The notes below the pieces were generated by a model. That model was not told the DNA's origin and made no database searches. It saw nothing but the letters and a program-made list of their open reading frames with translations. This document shows, in pieces, positions 1-12,100 of a stretch of 64,000 nucleotides of DNA (positions within the stretch are counted from its first letter, which is position 1; each line of letters starts with the position of its first letter). A program made the position numbers and the translations under genes. Origin of the DNA: Lepidonotus clava (taxonomy: Eukaryota; Annelida; Polychaeta; Phyllodocida; Polynoidae); contig OW387147.1 of the NCBI GenBank assembly GCA_936440205.1, forward strand, positions 24,577,629 to 24,641,628, in the 5' to 3' direction.

Positions 1-1130
1 GAGGTTTAAGTGCACTATATTGGAAATGAGGGACATAATTAGGATGCTATTAGGAATTATGTACCATGCGTTCACGCTTGTATCGGAAGGTCGTAAAGAA
101 CAACGTCAACAAGGCGTTTCCAAGCGTCATTTATTTTTGTTGAGGCATTTTGTATGCGCACTCACTCAGCTTGGTACTTTGGTACACCGTACCTATTATC
201 TCCAATCATCACGGAGTGGGTCATTAGTACCCCATTGTTTATTCCAATCCCCATTGTTTATTCCAATCCTTTACAGGAAAACACCCAACAACGTATTACC
301 TAATTTACTCTCCCTTCACAGGCCCACAATACAATAGGAATTACTCGGCCATGTAAACCTTCCACCCTTTTATCACCTTCAGAAAATCCCCTTTCGCCAT
401 GTCCAGTTAAATCACCTGTATGCAGATTGCGGCTACTTACCCCGCGATACGATCTCATTTATTTGACACGATGTCCACTACTTGATTCACGGTGGACAAA
501 AGGGTATGGGGATACCATTGTTAGGTCCGACTCGCCCCTTTGTTTGTTTATTGTTACTGCCTACTATGGTGGATAATGGAGGGTACTAATGCTTGGCTTT
601 GACATCCACACACCTCTTTGAATCGAGTACACTTTGGGGTATTTTCACTCTATTCTGGGGATCTACAGGACGCCGTCTAGAGCACCTACCCTTAGAGCAA
701 AGGGTTCTTTGGCTCTCTTCATTCCTTTGCAACGAAAGGAGAAATGTATGGGGACTAGAATTATATTACATATTTAGAGAGCTGTAGCTTAGTATTAGGA
801 TAGTACTATTCATGTATTAGGAAACTGGTCGATCTAGAAATTAGAGAGGCAGAGAGGAATTAAAGGTTTTCCTAATTGTATATCATTTCAGAAAACAACT
901 TGTATAAGATCTTGAATGTAAAATGACTAATTGAATTCAATACATAAATGACTATGTTAAAAGTATATAAATTTGCACCATAATGATATCAAAGGCGACC
1001 GAATCATACATATATACTTGTATCAGAATATACTGATCACTTTTGCTATTTTGATACTTTGATAGTGACAAATGTTCCAAGAATGTAAACTATCAAAGAT
1101 ACAAATATGACAATCTTGCTGCCTCTGAAT

Positions 1131-1210
1131 TAGTCCTTTCATGACCAAGATACTTCTTGCATGATAGTTTGAGCGACTAGCGGACTTGGATGTAACTACA
1201 GTCTCCCTCT
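1131..1210 (+). repeat. Dispersed repeat, copy 1 (partner at 17947-18026)
   Basis: This segment and 17947-18026 share a mostly matching stretch that includes the 18-base core ACTAGCGGACTTGGATxx, with TAGTC and CATGACC blocks to its left in both. Similarity ends on both sides within about 80 bp. It looks like two fragments of one interspersed element. The family is not identifiable from these pieces. Confidence 0.6.
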
Positions 1211-2081
1211 GACTCTAACAGTGAGGAATGTTACAGCGTCTGGGTCCGCTTCAGCTATATCCATCAGAACGACACTTCCGGTTTCGTCCTGGCTTGGGTA
1301 CGCATGCACTTAGCAGAATATGTGACATACATTCGTGCCACTCTTTTTGTCACTGGACGTTCTGTCATGGACAGAATTGTGACCATGGTTATTGGCCTAT
1401 TGCCACTTCATTATTCTACTCTTGTGCACTAGGGTCTCTCGGTACTGAACTTAAAAAAAGGCTAGATTATTATTTCAATAATATTGTGACTACAATATAG
1501 TGTATTTCTTAATCAATTTTAATTAAATTCCCATTAAAAACTTTAGTAACTACGAAGGCCATACTCAGCCAATGCTACATAATTATACAGCAGTCTAACT
1601 GGGCCCTCACAATACAATCTCCATCTGAGTCATTGGGCACTACTGGTCAGTTAATCTCCAAGGTGACGCTGGTCAGTTCTACCTGGGACATAGCGGCCCA
1701 TTGTTCAGCAGGACCTCCCCTGAGGGCAGCTTGGGAATGTCCTTCTCTCCCCTGACCCACTGCCCTTTTCCTTAACCACAAGAGGCTAATACTAGAACCC
1801 CTTCCTTCAGGTATGGGTGGGGGGTGGGGATTACTTATAGGAGAATCCTGTATTCTAAGAAGGCAGACAGTTTAATACATGATTTTGATCATTAGTGAAA
1901 TGCCCTCCAGTGACAGAAAAGGAGGAATAGGAAAGGTAACAGGTCCATAGGTTAGTTTGTAAATCTAACCTGTAATATTGGGAAAAAGAGGTTTAAATAT
2001 ACCTAATGCAGAGGAACTTTTGTAAACTATATGAGAGGATAAAAGAAAAAAGAAAACAAACAACATAATTATATTTAAACC

Positions 2082-2203
2082 TAACCAAAGTATATTATTT
2101 TATATTAAACATAGTTATTTAAAACGCATATACAATTCTCCTAACCAAAGTACATGTATATCATTTCATATTAAACATAATTATTCAAAACGCATACAAT
2201 TCT
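2082..2203 (+). repeat. Two-copy tandem duplication
   Basis: A unit beginning CTAACCAAAGTA and ending near AAAACGCATA(TA)CAATTC occurs twice head to tail with a few substitutions and small indels (2082-2138 and 2139-2203). It looks like an old local duplication in AT-rich DNA. Confidence 0.7.
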
Positions 2204-2301
2204 TTTAACAGAAAAGCTAGGTGAAATAACCCTATAGACGGGGAATTAGCATCCCCCAGGACTTCCCTGCTCACCTAGTGGTGGTCAGTCAAGGGGCGTG
2301 T

Positions 2302-2336
2302 CCCCCCCAACCCCCACCCCTAACCCCAACCCCCAC
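2302..2336 (-). other. G-quadruplex-capable tract (G-rich on minus strand)
   Basis: The plus strand carries five consecutive C-runs of 4-7 separated by AA, A, TAA and AA. The minus strand therefore reads as five G-runs with loops of 1-3 bases, more than the four runs needed for an intramolecular quadruplex. The surrounding sequence is ordinary. Confidence 0.6.
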
Positions 2337-2576
2337 TTGTGCTATCCCTGAGGCTGGTGCCCACATACCACAGGTGTGAGTCATACACATTGATTTATAA
2401 CCCCGACTCCCCAATCTAACGGCTTGGCGCGTATTGTACCCGCATCTACAGGTCAGCCAACAGCTTGCTAAATTGCCCTTTGTATCTTATGTTTCTGATG
2501 ACCCTAGGGTATGAAACCCCCAGCTGAAACCCTAGTCTTATGTTTCCGACGACACTAACTTTTGAAATACTATTAA

Positions 2577-3280
2577 GGATAGACAACACCTCTCAGCTCG
2601 CAATTTACAGTAATTGAAATTGTGTTCTATCTGGTAGGGGTATATTTATACATTGTATACCAACAAATCAAGCATATTTTTCTCTATCTCTTGATATAAG
2701 GTATATAGCTTTTACTTAAGAATTAAAGAAATTATTAATTAAAAACTGATTTTTTCACTTTTATTTTTTGAACTTGAATATCTCAGCTTTCGTTCAATAT
2801 TTTCTTACAAAATTTTGGGTGCTTGTCATAAACATCCATTTGCAGGGAAGTGTGTCTCAGATTTTTTATTTAGGGCTTAGTTTTTATTTTACACCAAAAA
2901 ACGGGAAACTTTTTATTATTTTTTTCAACGTTATTTTCTAGATTTTATCAAATAAAAACTAAGACCTAAATAAAAAATCTGAGACACGCTTCCCTCTGCA
3001 TGAATGTTATCTATATGCCTTGAAAATTTCAGGTGTTTATATTGAGTAGTAATTGAGATATCCTTGTTCAAAAAATAAAAGTAGAAAATGCGTTTTTGCA
3101 ATTTTCAGTTATGGTACACATGCATACATGTGCTCATTCTAAAATGAATTATATCATTAAATAGGTTGAATAAACATGCATATAATGATATCAACTCATA
3201 ATTGTGTTATATATACAGAATAATATATGCCTGTATAAAGAGAGTCCCGCAAAATCGCCGCTGAGAGGTGTTGTGTATCC
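2577..3280. mobile_element. TTAA-flanked foldback MITE (piggyBac-like)
   Basis: The 704-bp element is bounded by TTAA at 2573-2576 and TTAA at 3281-3284. Its terminal inverted repeats are GGATAGACAACACCTCTCAG on the left and the complement of CTGAGAGGTGTTGTGTATCC on the right, 22 of 23 matching with the following base pairs. Inside is a second, longer inverted repeat: roughly 2745-2885 pairs with 2955-3070, including the GTCTCAGATTTTTTATTTAG arm, so most of the element can fold back on itself. No transposase frame is present. TTAA duplication with G-starting ends is the habit of piggyBac elements, so this is a non-autonomous derivative by inference. Confidence 0.8.
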
Positions 3281-3512
3281 TTAAGATTAACTAGATATTG
3301 GGTAATTGCTTATTCTTCATTTAAATGACCTATATTGGGCCTACAATCAGTACCTTTTACTTGATTAGACTCATTGAGATTATTATAACATTTCCTCTTC
3401 CTTGCTTTGAATAATAATAATTATTTGGTATCGCATTTCAACATACCATTTATCATTACTGTCATAGGAATAGAAAAAAGAATTATCATTAATAAAATTC
3501 TTTTTTTTTCAG

Positions 3513-3574
3513 GTAAGCACTGGCTATTTCCTCACTGATCAACTACCTGTACAATACATCCAAAAGGTTTCAAG
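3513..3574 (+). other. Isolated exon-like segment
   Basis: Sixty-two bases are framed by a strong acceptor (nine T then CAG) and a strong donor (CAAG followed by GTAAGA). Only frame 0 is open, and it would encode about 20 residues ending in phase 2. No neighbouring exon was found on the same strand, so it may be a 5' untranslated exon, an exon of an unseen gene, or chance. Confidence 0.25.
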
Positions 3575-6500
3575 GTAAGATTTTTAGTCGTAAGACAATA
3601 ATGTAACTGAACTGGTTCCACAAGTTATACCCAATACCTCAGCAATGTCTCATTACTGGTCATTATTCTGAGCACAGCTTCACATCCTGACCAGGTGATA
3701 CATCATTGATTCACCCAGGTGTAACATGCTAATTAGGTTATGTTTTATCGTATCTTCTGTTGTGTATCACATGTAGCCTGAATACTGCAATCACAGGTGT
3801 GCCACACTCTGAACGATGGCGGAAATTGGGGATAAATATTGGTAAAAAGATCTTATATTGAGATTAGAATATTTGGCTGTACAGCCCGTTATCTTGCTAA
3901 TATTGATATTACTGTGATGTCAGTCAGTAATACATTGTGATATGTGAAATTGTATTTGTGAAATGTTACATTAGCTTCAAATGGTTCATGATAGTCCTCT
4001 TGATTGCTCTTAATAATTACGTCTTCATAATACATAATATTTAAGATATGCCAATATTTATATCATAAATAAGTATTGTTAAAAGAAACGTTTTTGTCAA
4101 TGGGGTTTCGAAATAGATATCTGCTTTAAGAGACGCCCTACTTTTGGTAACTTTTCACCCTTCCAAGGGAGCGGATATCCCACAAAAGATGACATCTATA
4201 GCAAGCGACGACGACAGCTGCGGGACCATTTCGTTTGTCTTGTTTTCGTTCCAACTTTTTACCCTGACCCATCCAGCCCGGTCTCTGTCATCGCCGTTCC
4301 CCTTTTTTTGGCCAACACCGCTTCTATTCAAGTAACCTGAAACTCAACTATTTAACTGTCGTTGGTTCTGTCCCATGTTCTCTGTTAGCAAAACTGGTCG
4401 AGCTGTGTCATCTTACTTCTGCAACAGTCATTTTATAGCCAATAGAAAATCATAACATTTCAATGGAAGATATGTCAAAACTTAACTCTCGTTTTAAAAG
4501 GATTTTGATTGTAGGGACATTTATAGCAGATCAAGAAACATGCGTGTATGTGTCATATCTCGGAAAACATACTCTTTTTCAAAAGACAATTTAACGTCCA
4601 CGTTTGGCCATTTATCTATATCATTAGTCATTCAATGAGTAACTCCCTAACTAATTGGTGGAAATAACAGTAGGTTATGGAACCCCTTTTATCTTTTTAG
4701 GATAGACTAGAGAGTTATGATACTCCTAGTTGTGCTTTCTGATTCTACCCACACCCACCCATGGTCTCAGCCTCAGAATCTGAAAAAGGAGACAGTCAAA
4801 AAGCCGCTCTTGATTGTTTTTATGTTTGTGTCCTCGTTCAGTGGACGGTCTAGACAAAGAGGAGCACTTTTATGGATATAGCCTATTTTGGGCCTGTCGT
4901 GTTATATAGAGCATCTCAGCAGAAGAAAACAAAAACAACTAGGGCCTATTACCAACCATATTATGTGCGTACTCTGCAAGATTACATGTATCTATGCAAA
5001 TAATATGACAGGAGATTATGACTAAATTTGGGCAATATAGAGAGCTTTGCCACTCCCACAAAAAAGTGAACTCATTATTGTAAATACCATGCACTGGCAT
5101 AATAGGCCATGTGGGTAGAGTCTCCTATCCTACAATTACTATGTAGCGCTAATAATGCCAAGGTCGGCAAAAACAGTGGGAAAAAACTCCGGGCGTCTGC
5201 TGGTAGGCTTAATGAAGCTGGGCGGAGCGGGTGCATGTATTTCTCATCTAATAGTGAGCAGCTCATTACACGTTCTCCACTTCTGAATACAGAAAGTTAT
5301 GTACTTTTGTGTTCCTAAAAAACTGACACACCTCTTACTTTTGATGGTAAAATAATGGCATTTCCTGGAAAGTAGAAGTGATTTTTCATGAAGAACCATA
5401 AAACGTCGTCGCAAAAAAATGAACACTGCACTGGTTAAATGCATAGAATCAGTGATATTTAGGTATATGAAAAACTACTCAATGACGAAATTGGCCTCTC
5501 GTTTCTGTCAGCATAATCATTTATTTTGGAAAGATTCTCCGTGTTACTCTCCTGATAGTAGTTACGTTCTACTCCCCCTGAGGTCCCGGAAACGTGCTCC
5601 CTGGATTTGCCAGAATCTTGTATAAAATGTAGCAGGGAATTCTTGGTACAAATATTTATACTTGCTCCGTCAGTGGGGCCTTAGATAAGGGGCCGGCCAC
5701 TATCGGCACCTGTCAGGGCCGGAACTGGGCTAAATCAGTAAGGCTCATGGTCCCTTAAGACATGTTCCACCTTATTCCACTTTCCGAACGGTAACTTTTT
5801 TGTGGATCGAGGTTGTAAAAATATATGACAAATTTAAACGGTTGAAAATGAATTTGAAAAAAGAAAATTATGTTTATCTGCTCCTACCTGTCATTATATT
5901 TCGGAACCTGGTATTCATTGAGGAAGGATCCAGGAAAGGGTCAAAAGGTCATGTCCCTCTTAGACACATGGATGGAACGAAGCACAGTTTTTCATGTACG
6001 GTACATTACAGCATGATTCTATATTACTATTTTACAAAATATGATTGCCTCCTGGAGGTTCCATACCCAAAACTCTCAATGCTTGGTTGACGGATCTTAC
6101 CTCTGTCAGTGCAAACCAACGGATCAATCTAATATATTTCCCTGACACATCTAGATGTTCTAATCTATCCCCTCTGGCATTCCCTCACCAAACCCCCTCC
6201 ATATGATTAATGGTCAGTCCAAACGACGGGGGCGGACATGCTACTTAATAGGGTCACTCACCATGCCAAGGTTTGGTTACTAGCACCCCTCCTCCTGTAT
6301 TAATAACCTCCCAGACATGTGCTGGGAGAGCCGTCTGAGACTGGGAGTGAGGGGGAGGTTGGCTGGGGTCGGGGTGGGTGACAGGAGGGACTGGGGGACT
6401 GGGGGGTCTAGGGTCTGGGTGACCCAGTTCTCATGACCCCGACGCTCGCTGACCCCGACTTGGTGGGGGTAGGAGGCTGAGATCAGGCCTCTAGAACTCC

Positions 6501-8090
6501 GACCTTGTCACCCACCATCAGATGGGCGTATATGATGCAGTTCTACAATCCATGTAATCCTTGTGTTTCTTTTACCGATTTTGCAAATTTAAGATGTAAG
6601 ATTAAGAATCACAAAGAGGGGAATTGTGTGGTTTTACTTTTTTGGTACCATGGTTACAGCAGAGAGAGTAAAGTTAAAACCTTAACTTTACTCTCTCTGG
6701 TTACAGTATTGAGTCATCATGATCCGTTTAGAGGTCTTATGAATTTATGAAGCATATTGAACAATTCTAAAGTTCAGAGCTGTCCTTGAGATTCAAATAA
6801 GATCTTATTATGCAAACGTATAATAGGACGAAAATATAATTCAAAATGTGAGCAAGCAATTTTGATTTCTGTAAAGCCTAATAATGTCCCCTTTACTTTC
6901 TACGTATTACAGTATGGTATAGTTTAGAATGGCAATGTTATTTTGGAGAGGTTGTAAAAAGAAATTTCTTGGAAAGATGGAACTACAATGTGTCTTTTGT
7001 GTTCATGTGGTAGTGTGTTTTGTTATATCCAGAGAAAGAAACTAATACTATAGCACAAGGAATATTGTTTGTCTGCCCCTCCCCCCAAGTGCCATGGAAG
7101 GACTATTCCAACTATGGACCCCCCATATACCAAGGAACAGAGATGTACATATCCTCAGTTTCTTTTCTTATGGGCCAATATCAGACTGACCCTGTATTGG
7201 GCTACTATCCCAATCATCATGTCCGTAGACACCCTGGTATTTGGCCCACCCCATTTGTAAGGGTCGCCAAGGGGGGTTAAAAAAACAGTCGTAGATTTGG
7301 CTGTTGGTGATTGTGTAGTAGGGGGCGTGCCACACACCCCACTCCAGGCTTTCCTCCTGCCGGCCCCATCCAGGTGACAGATGGTTGGACGCTAGCCCCA
7401 GACGCCAGGAGGAGGTGTGTAATGTCTGGTATCCATAGTAACATTCCTCCCAGTCCCACCCTGGAGCCTGCGAAGGAAATGAGGGCTTCTTTACTACCAG
7501 ATGGCACTGATTGGGTTTATAACACAGAACCTGCTGTCTGATTAGTTAATTGTATCTAGGCTGATTGCGATTGCTTTGCTACTGCAAAAAATAAGGTGTA
7601 TACTGACAATATGTTCCGTTGATGTACAACACTCCATAGAAAAGTGACGATATAACATCAAGCCATTTGAAACTCTAATTATTCCTATGTCACAAAAAAA
7701 GTAAACACAAAATAAGCTGTTTTTGTTGATCTATAGTTTTTCTATATAGGTTAGAGTTCTCCCCTTTGAACAATATTGTAATTGCATAAGTTATATCATG
7801 TGATTGATATAATATTGAATGGCTGGACAAATAGCATACCCATGCCTCATTTGATCCTTTGGCGAAAACAGCAGCTTTTTTTTTATTGCATATAGATTAA
7901 GACATACAAATAAAAATGAAAATAAATAGGAACAGGTAGAATAGTCCTACTGTAAACGGCAGTCCCAAAACCCAAGAGGGAAATATCCTTATACCAAGAA
8001 GGAAATAGCCTTGCTGGACAACCAGAATCTTCTCCAAAACACATTTTCCAACATCCTTCCAACTCCTGTTACAAATTAGTAGTTGTACCT
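3575..8090. other. Intergenic, no supported gene
   Basis: No coding exon could be supported. The open frames here have no recognisable domains. A G-rich plus-strand tract lies at about 6348-6421, with repeated GGGG runs around ACTGGGGGACTGGGGGG. A short palindromic insertion lies at 6652-6706. A GAGCAGCTC 9-mer occurs at 5256-5264. Confidence 0.55.
6652..6706. mobile_element. Miniature palindrome with 8-bp target-site duplication
   Basis: Two 18-base arms (CAGAGAGAGTAAAGTTAA at 6660-6677 and its exact complement at 6682-6699) are separated by a 4-base loop AACC. GGTTACAG occurs directly before (6652-6659) and directly after (6699-6706). A perfect inverted repeat with CAG ends and an 8-bp direct flank looks like two fused hAT-type terminal repeats with a target-site duplication. 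The right boundary is ambiguous by one base. Confidence 0.6.
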
Positions 8091-8095
8091 GCCGC

Positions 8096-8381
8096 GCGTG
8101 CGCGTCCCACCGCTGTCCTCACCACTTCCTGCCTCTGTGGTTTGGTTGTCATGGCAACCACGAACCCGGTCACAGGTCAATCTCGATTAGCGGCGACCCA
8201 GGGGTGTCCTCTTTGTTTTACTTCCGGGCCAGCATCTCCCTAAATAAACTCCAGCAAAAATGGCGGGAGAAATGTACACACCATAAAAGGTGGCATGTCA
8301 CTTAAAAAAGATGTTTAAGTTAGTCCGGAAATGCGTCTTGGTGATGACATAGTGACGGTTACTCGGCGTTACCATGGTAAC
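8096..8381. promoter_or_regulatory. Promoter-like island with two RFX X-boxes, ETS and YY1 sites
   Basis: A GC-rich patch opens with CGCGCGTGCGCG (NRF1-like). It contains GGTTGTCATGGCAACC at 8144-8159 (a near-perfect RFX X-box palindrome), TTACTTCCGGG at about 8219 (ETS-type), AAAATGGCGGG at about 8257 (YY1-type) and a perfect palindrome GTTACCATGGTAAC at 8368-8381 (second X-box). Such clusters are typical of CpG-type animal promoters, and RFX sites often mark ciliary genes. No exon next to it could be identified, so the target gene is unknown. Confidence 0.45.
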
Positions 8382-9046
8382 AGGATGACCTGGCTGGTGG
8401 CGCGCTTTTTGAGGTTGCTGGGACCAACATGTGTCTTCACGTTGCGCCTGTGAAATTGTCGTCTGCTCAAACAAAAATTTGTTTTTGACCCAGTCACCAA
8501 GGAAGAAAAACAGGTTCCTGTAAATCACATGCACCTGCTTTTGGCAGCTTCCATTACCCGTATCAGTCGTTATCTGTACAGCCATATATTTTGATGGGGA
8601 ATGGAATAAGATCGCTTCCTCTATAGATAGTATTAACACATTAATTTTGCTAAGCTATGCCCTTGCTTTGTCGTTAAATCCCCTTTACTCCCATATTGAC
8701 CTCCCAGACTACATCCGCCCGTTCAACTCTCTGAATTGAGCTGTGGATTCAATAGGAACTTTTGTCACCTGTATCAAAAACCTTCCTAAAGTAAAGGATC
8801 CTAAAATACATTATTCTGTGAGAACATTCTCTCCTTTATTCACTATATTTAGTATAAGAAGTAGATACCCTTAATTATAAAAATATCCCCATTAAAATTA
8901 AACCATCTTCAACGAAAGCTTAGTGCGAATACATTATCAGGCTTATTTAGATAACATTTTGTTATGATTTCTCTGTATTATTCCACATATTGTATCAATA
9001 CGTACATCTTGAGTCTTGTCTGGAAGCTCCATCTTACCGGGTGTGT

Positions 9047-9121
9047 TGGGCGGGGCAGATGGGCCGGGAGGAGCCCGCCCTATAAATCAGGGGATAAGAG
9101 GTCATGTTTAGGGTTATGACC
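9047..9121 (+). promoter_or_regulatory. Possible TATA/GC-box promoter
   Basis: A GGGCGGGGC Sp1-type box at about 9048-9056 is followed by CTATAAATC with the TATA core at 9081-9087. A divergent pair of AGGTCA-like half sites lies downstream (GGTCAT at 9100 and ATGACC at 9116-9121). The order and spacing fit a plus-strand core promoter with a start near 9110. No downstream exon was recognised. Confidence 0.3.
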
Positions 9122-12100
9122 CCAGCGGCACCAGACACCTTGAAACTGTCGCACCCTAGACTTGCCCCACGACCTATGATAAGGTTATTGATGTATTTAT
9201 CAGGACACGATGTACTTATGTAAATGATATCATATCGAGCAGGAGGCCCTTAGATATGTGAGATATTAGAACTCTATGAAGACACTATTGAATGGAGAGC
9301 TATCCCCTTCAAAATTGAGATTTAGGCCTATAAGAAATCAGAGCAATATTAAACATAATGAATCGAATCCTGTAACCATGCCTGAAACCTATTCAATTTC
9401 CGATCTAATATGCTTAATTGGGCCCCTTTGCGACTTGTACAGTTATTCAGGGAGAAATAGGCTATTATAACGTGGTGATGCATGTAAAACTTAGATTCCA
9501 CATGTCGAATGTGCTGTCGGTTTTATAAGATAGGACCTGGAATTAAGGTAGATATGTTATTATATCACAGAAAGGCTGTACTATACTCCTTCCAATGATA
9601 TTAAGAACAAATATGGTTTTATGCCATATTCCATGAGAAAAACAAACAAATACAAAATCGCCAGCATCCAAATCAGTATGTAAAATACACGTGTAATAGT
9701 TTGTTTTATGACTTACTTCTTCTCATACCTTAGCTGCAGCTTGTGGTACGTGAGCTGCTCGCATGTCCTACTGTACACCCCTCTTCGGGTTTGGGCCTCT
9801 GCCAATGCCTACCCATCTGTTGCACGACTTGGATCCCTACAAGCCAAATGCCATCAGGGACAAGTCAGGGTTCAATGTATACAAGTTCCAGTTCATATGG
9901 GCCATTAGGAAACAGATCGGAATCAAATTTCCAAATTGAGCAATCGGTCAATCGGTAGGGGAAAGACAATCACAATCATGTACTGAGTACCTTCCCGTTT
10001 TTACTGTCTGTTGACCGTGTATTGCGTTCCTCAAGAAATTTATTGGCTTGTAGTATTGCCTTTCAATTGAGATTTCTTTAATATCATAAAATGAAAATAG
10101 AAAGTTGATGTTCCCCGGACCCTCTTCATATTCTTCTGCTCTGGGGCAACTGCGAAAGCAATTTTAAATTGAAATACAACAAGCTTTGACATGAAATAAA
10201 ATAAGATAATTGTGAGGCAGTGGCAATTTGATACTTGAGGTAGTAAATACCTCGAAGTACACATTGTCAATGAAAGTTATCATGTTTCGTACACATTTTA
10301 CTTACATTTCCATCTATAATTGCTTCTACAACCCTACTAATCGCATTTAACTTGCCCCATGTCACCCTCTGGCAGCTGCGTACTGGAGTTGGCACAGAAT
10401 ATATTTGTAATGCCAGAGGTTAAGGTGTTCCAGACCAGCTGTTTAGCCTCTGGTAGAAGCATTAGCAGGATGCATTAGCAATTGATAATGCACACTGGGG
10501 GACTGGGGGAAATAGATGGGTAAAAAAAATCTAAGGAGTAACTCTAAAGCCTATGAACATATTTCCACTTTCATAGGAAATTTATGAAAATAGCCACCTT
10601 ATCTCAATGGTGGATTATTTTCTATTGGTATTAATTAACATAATAAGACATTGATTAACTAGTAATGAAATGACCATGCATTCCCCATAAATTATAAGTC
10701 AAATCTTTGCTGCTATAGTCTTGGCATACAACTTAACCTGGGTATGTCTCGTATAATTAGTGTTTAAGAAATTAACAGACCAGTGATTTTTTTTATCAAA
10801 CCTCTGGACTCTCTCCCCCCCTCTTATTTGGCTCTATAATTTTACATAATTCTTCAATTTTCTTGGCCTCTTTTGATATGGCCTTGTCATGATATATGCA
10901 GACCACCAAAGGGAGTGTGCATTAGGTTAATACATAATACCAACTGGCTCACAGCTCGAGCTCATCTCCTCTCCACAATTGTACAGGGAGGAAGCATAGA
11001 TGTGGCTAGTGTAAAGTCCGACGGACTGAGTGTTTGTGTCTGAGGGGGTTTGTTGATCCTTTCTGGATCAAAGGACTCCAGTGTTTGTATAGATCGGTCA
11101 GCTCTGAAAGCCATCACAGTATGCCAAACTGACGGATCCGGGATGGTCCAGACAGGCTGCAGGCAATACAATTATGTACACATAAATAATGCACACATGA
11201 GGCACAGACTAGGCACATATCATGCTTGTAATAAAGCATTCGATAATTTGCGCATTTAAAGATAACGTCTAGGTATTTTATAACCGTCTTGACTTTGAAG
11301 AATGGAAGGAGAATAAGAATGAACACGTTCCAACCATTGGGTGGTGACTTCATTTTCTAAATATGATGTATATGATTGTAATTTTATTATGAAATACAGA
11401 AAGCTATTGGAACTGTCTTCCCTTCAGTGTGTTCTCAAAATGAGATGATATTATAACAAATTTATCTAGATAATTATTATCATTAAATCTATTTTATTTG
11501 AATTATGTGTACATTCACTCCACTACTTATATAACACTCTTATTGAATACAGATCACATAATTCTATGTAAAATCAGAAATAACCATGGGGACTTTAGCA
11601 AGTCTGTTTTAAGCAGGGGTGGGTCTGGTTCCTGTTATGCCTGGTCAGGTCTGGTGGTGGTCATGAGATGAGGGAAGGTGGCTAACAGATAACCCGAGGC
11701 TACCCCTCCTCTCTGAAGCACCACAGACGCCTCACACTGCATCGGCCGTCTGCGAATGCAAATAGGTATGGCGGAATGATTGGTTATATGATAAAGTAGG
11801 GTTGATGTGACCCAGACTTTTCCCCAGGACAATATCATAGGCGGCCATCTTGTAAACACGCCTATATGATTTTAGAAAATATTAATATTGTCCATTTTAA
11901 TGTTTTTGACCAGCTTTGTGAATTGACGACTGGTTGGAAGTAGTGGCTATAAGCGGGGGAAACTGCATACTTGATAAAGAAGAGTTGATGCGACCTAGAG
12001 TTTTCCTCAGGACAATATTATAGCTGCTAATTTTTGAATAGGCGTATAGAGTTGAGAAAGATTGTCCACTCCAGATTAGGATTTGGAAGTGGCACAACTG

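Larger units (their letters stand above)
1..2572. other. Intergenic, no supported gene
   Basis: No gene is recognisable here. It holds a 19-bp direct duplication at 231-268 and a frame open from 1196 to the stop at 1430-1432 (78 codons, plus strand). That frame starts after a splice-acceptor-like CTCTAACAG, but its translation matches no family I know and a frame this long is expected by chance. An 80-bp segment at 1131-1210 recurs at 17947-18026, so part of this stretch belongs to a dispersed repeat. Two imperfect copies of a roughly 60-bp unit lie at 2082-2203. Confidence 0.6.

Noticed and set aside
1196-1432. A 78-codon frame with protein-like composition (EECYSVWVRFSYIHQNDT)
   Set aside because: It matches no family I know, lies beside a dispersed repeat and is not long enough to exceed chance across six frames of 64 kb.
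8298-8639. A 113-codon minus-strand frame
   Set aside because: It starts without an ATG at its first codon, has no recognisable domain and runs through an X-box palindrome, so it is more likely chance in a regulatory island.
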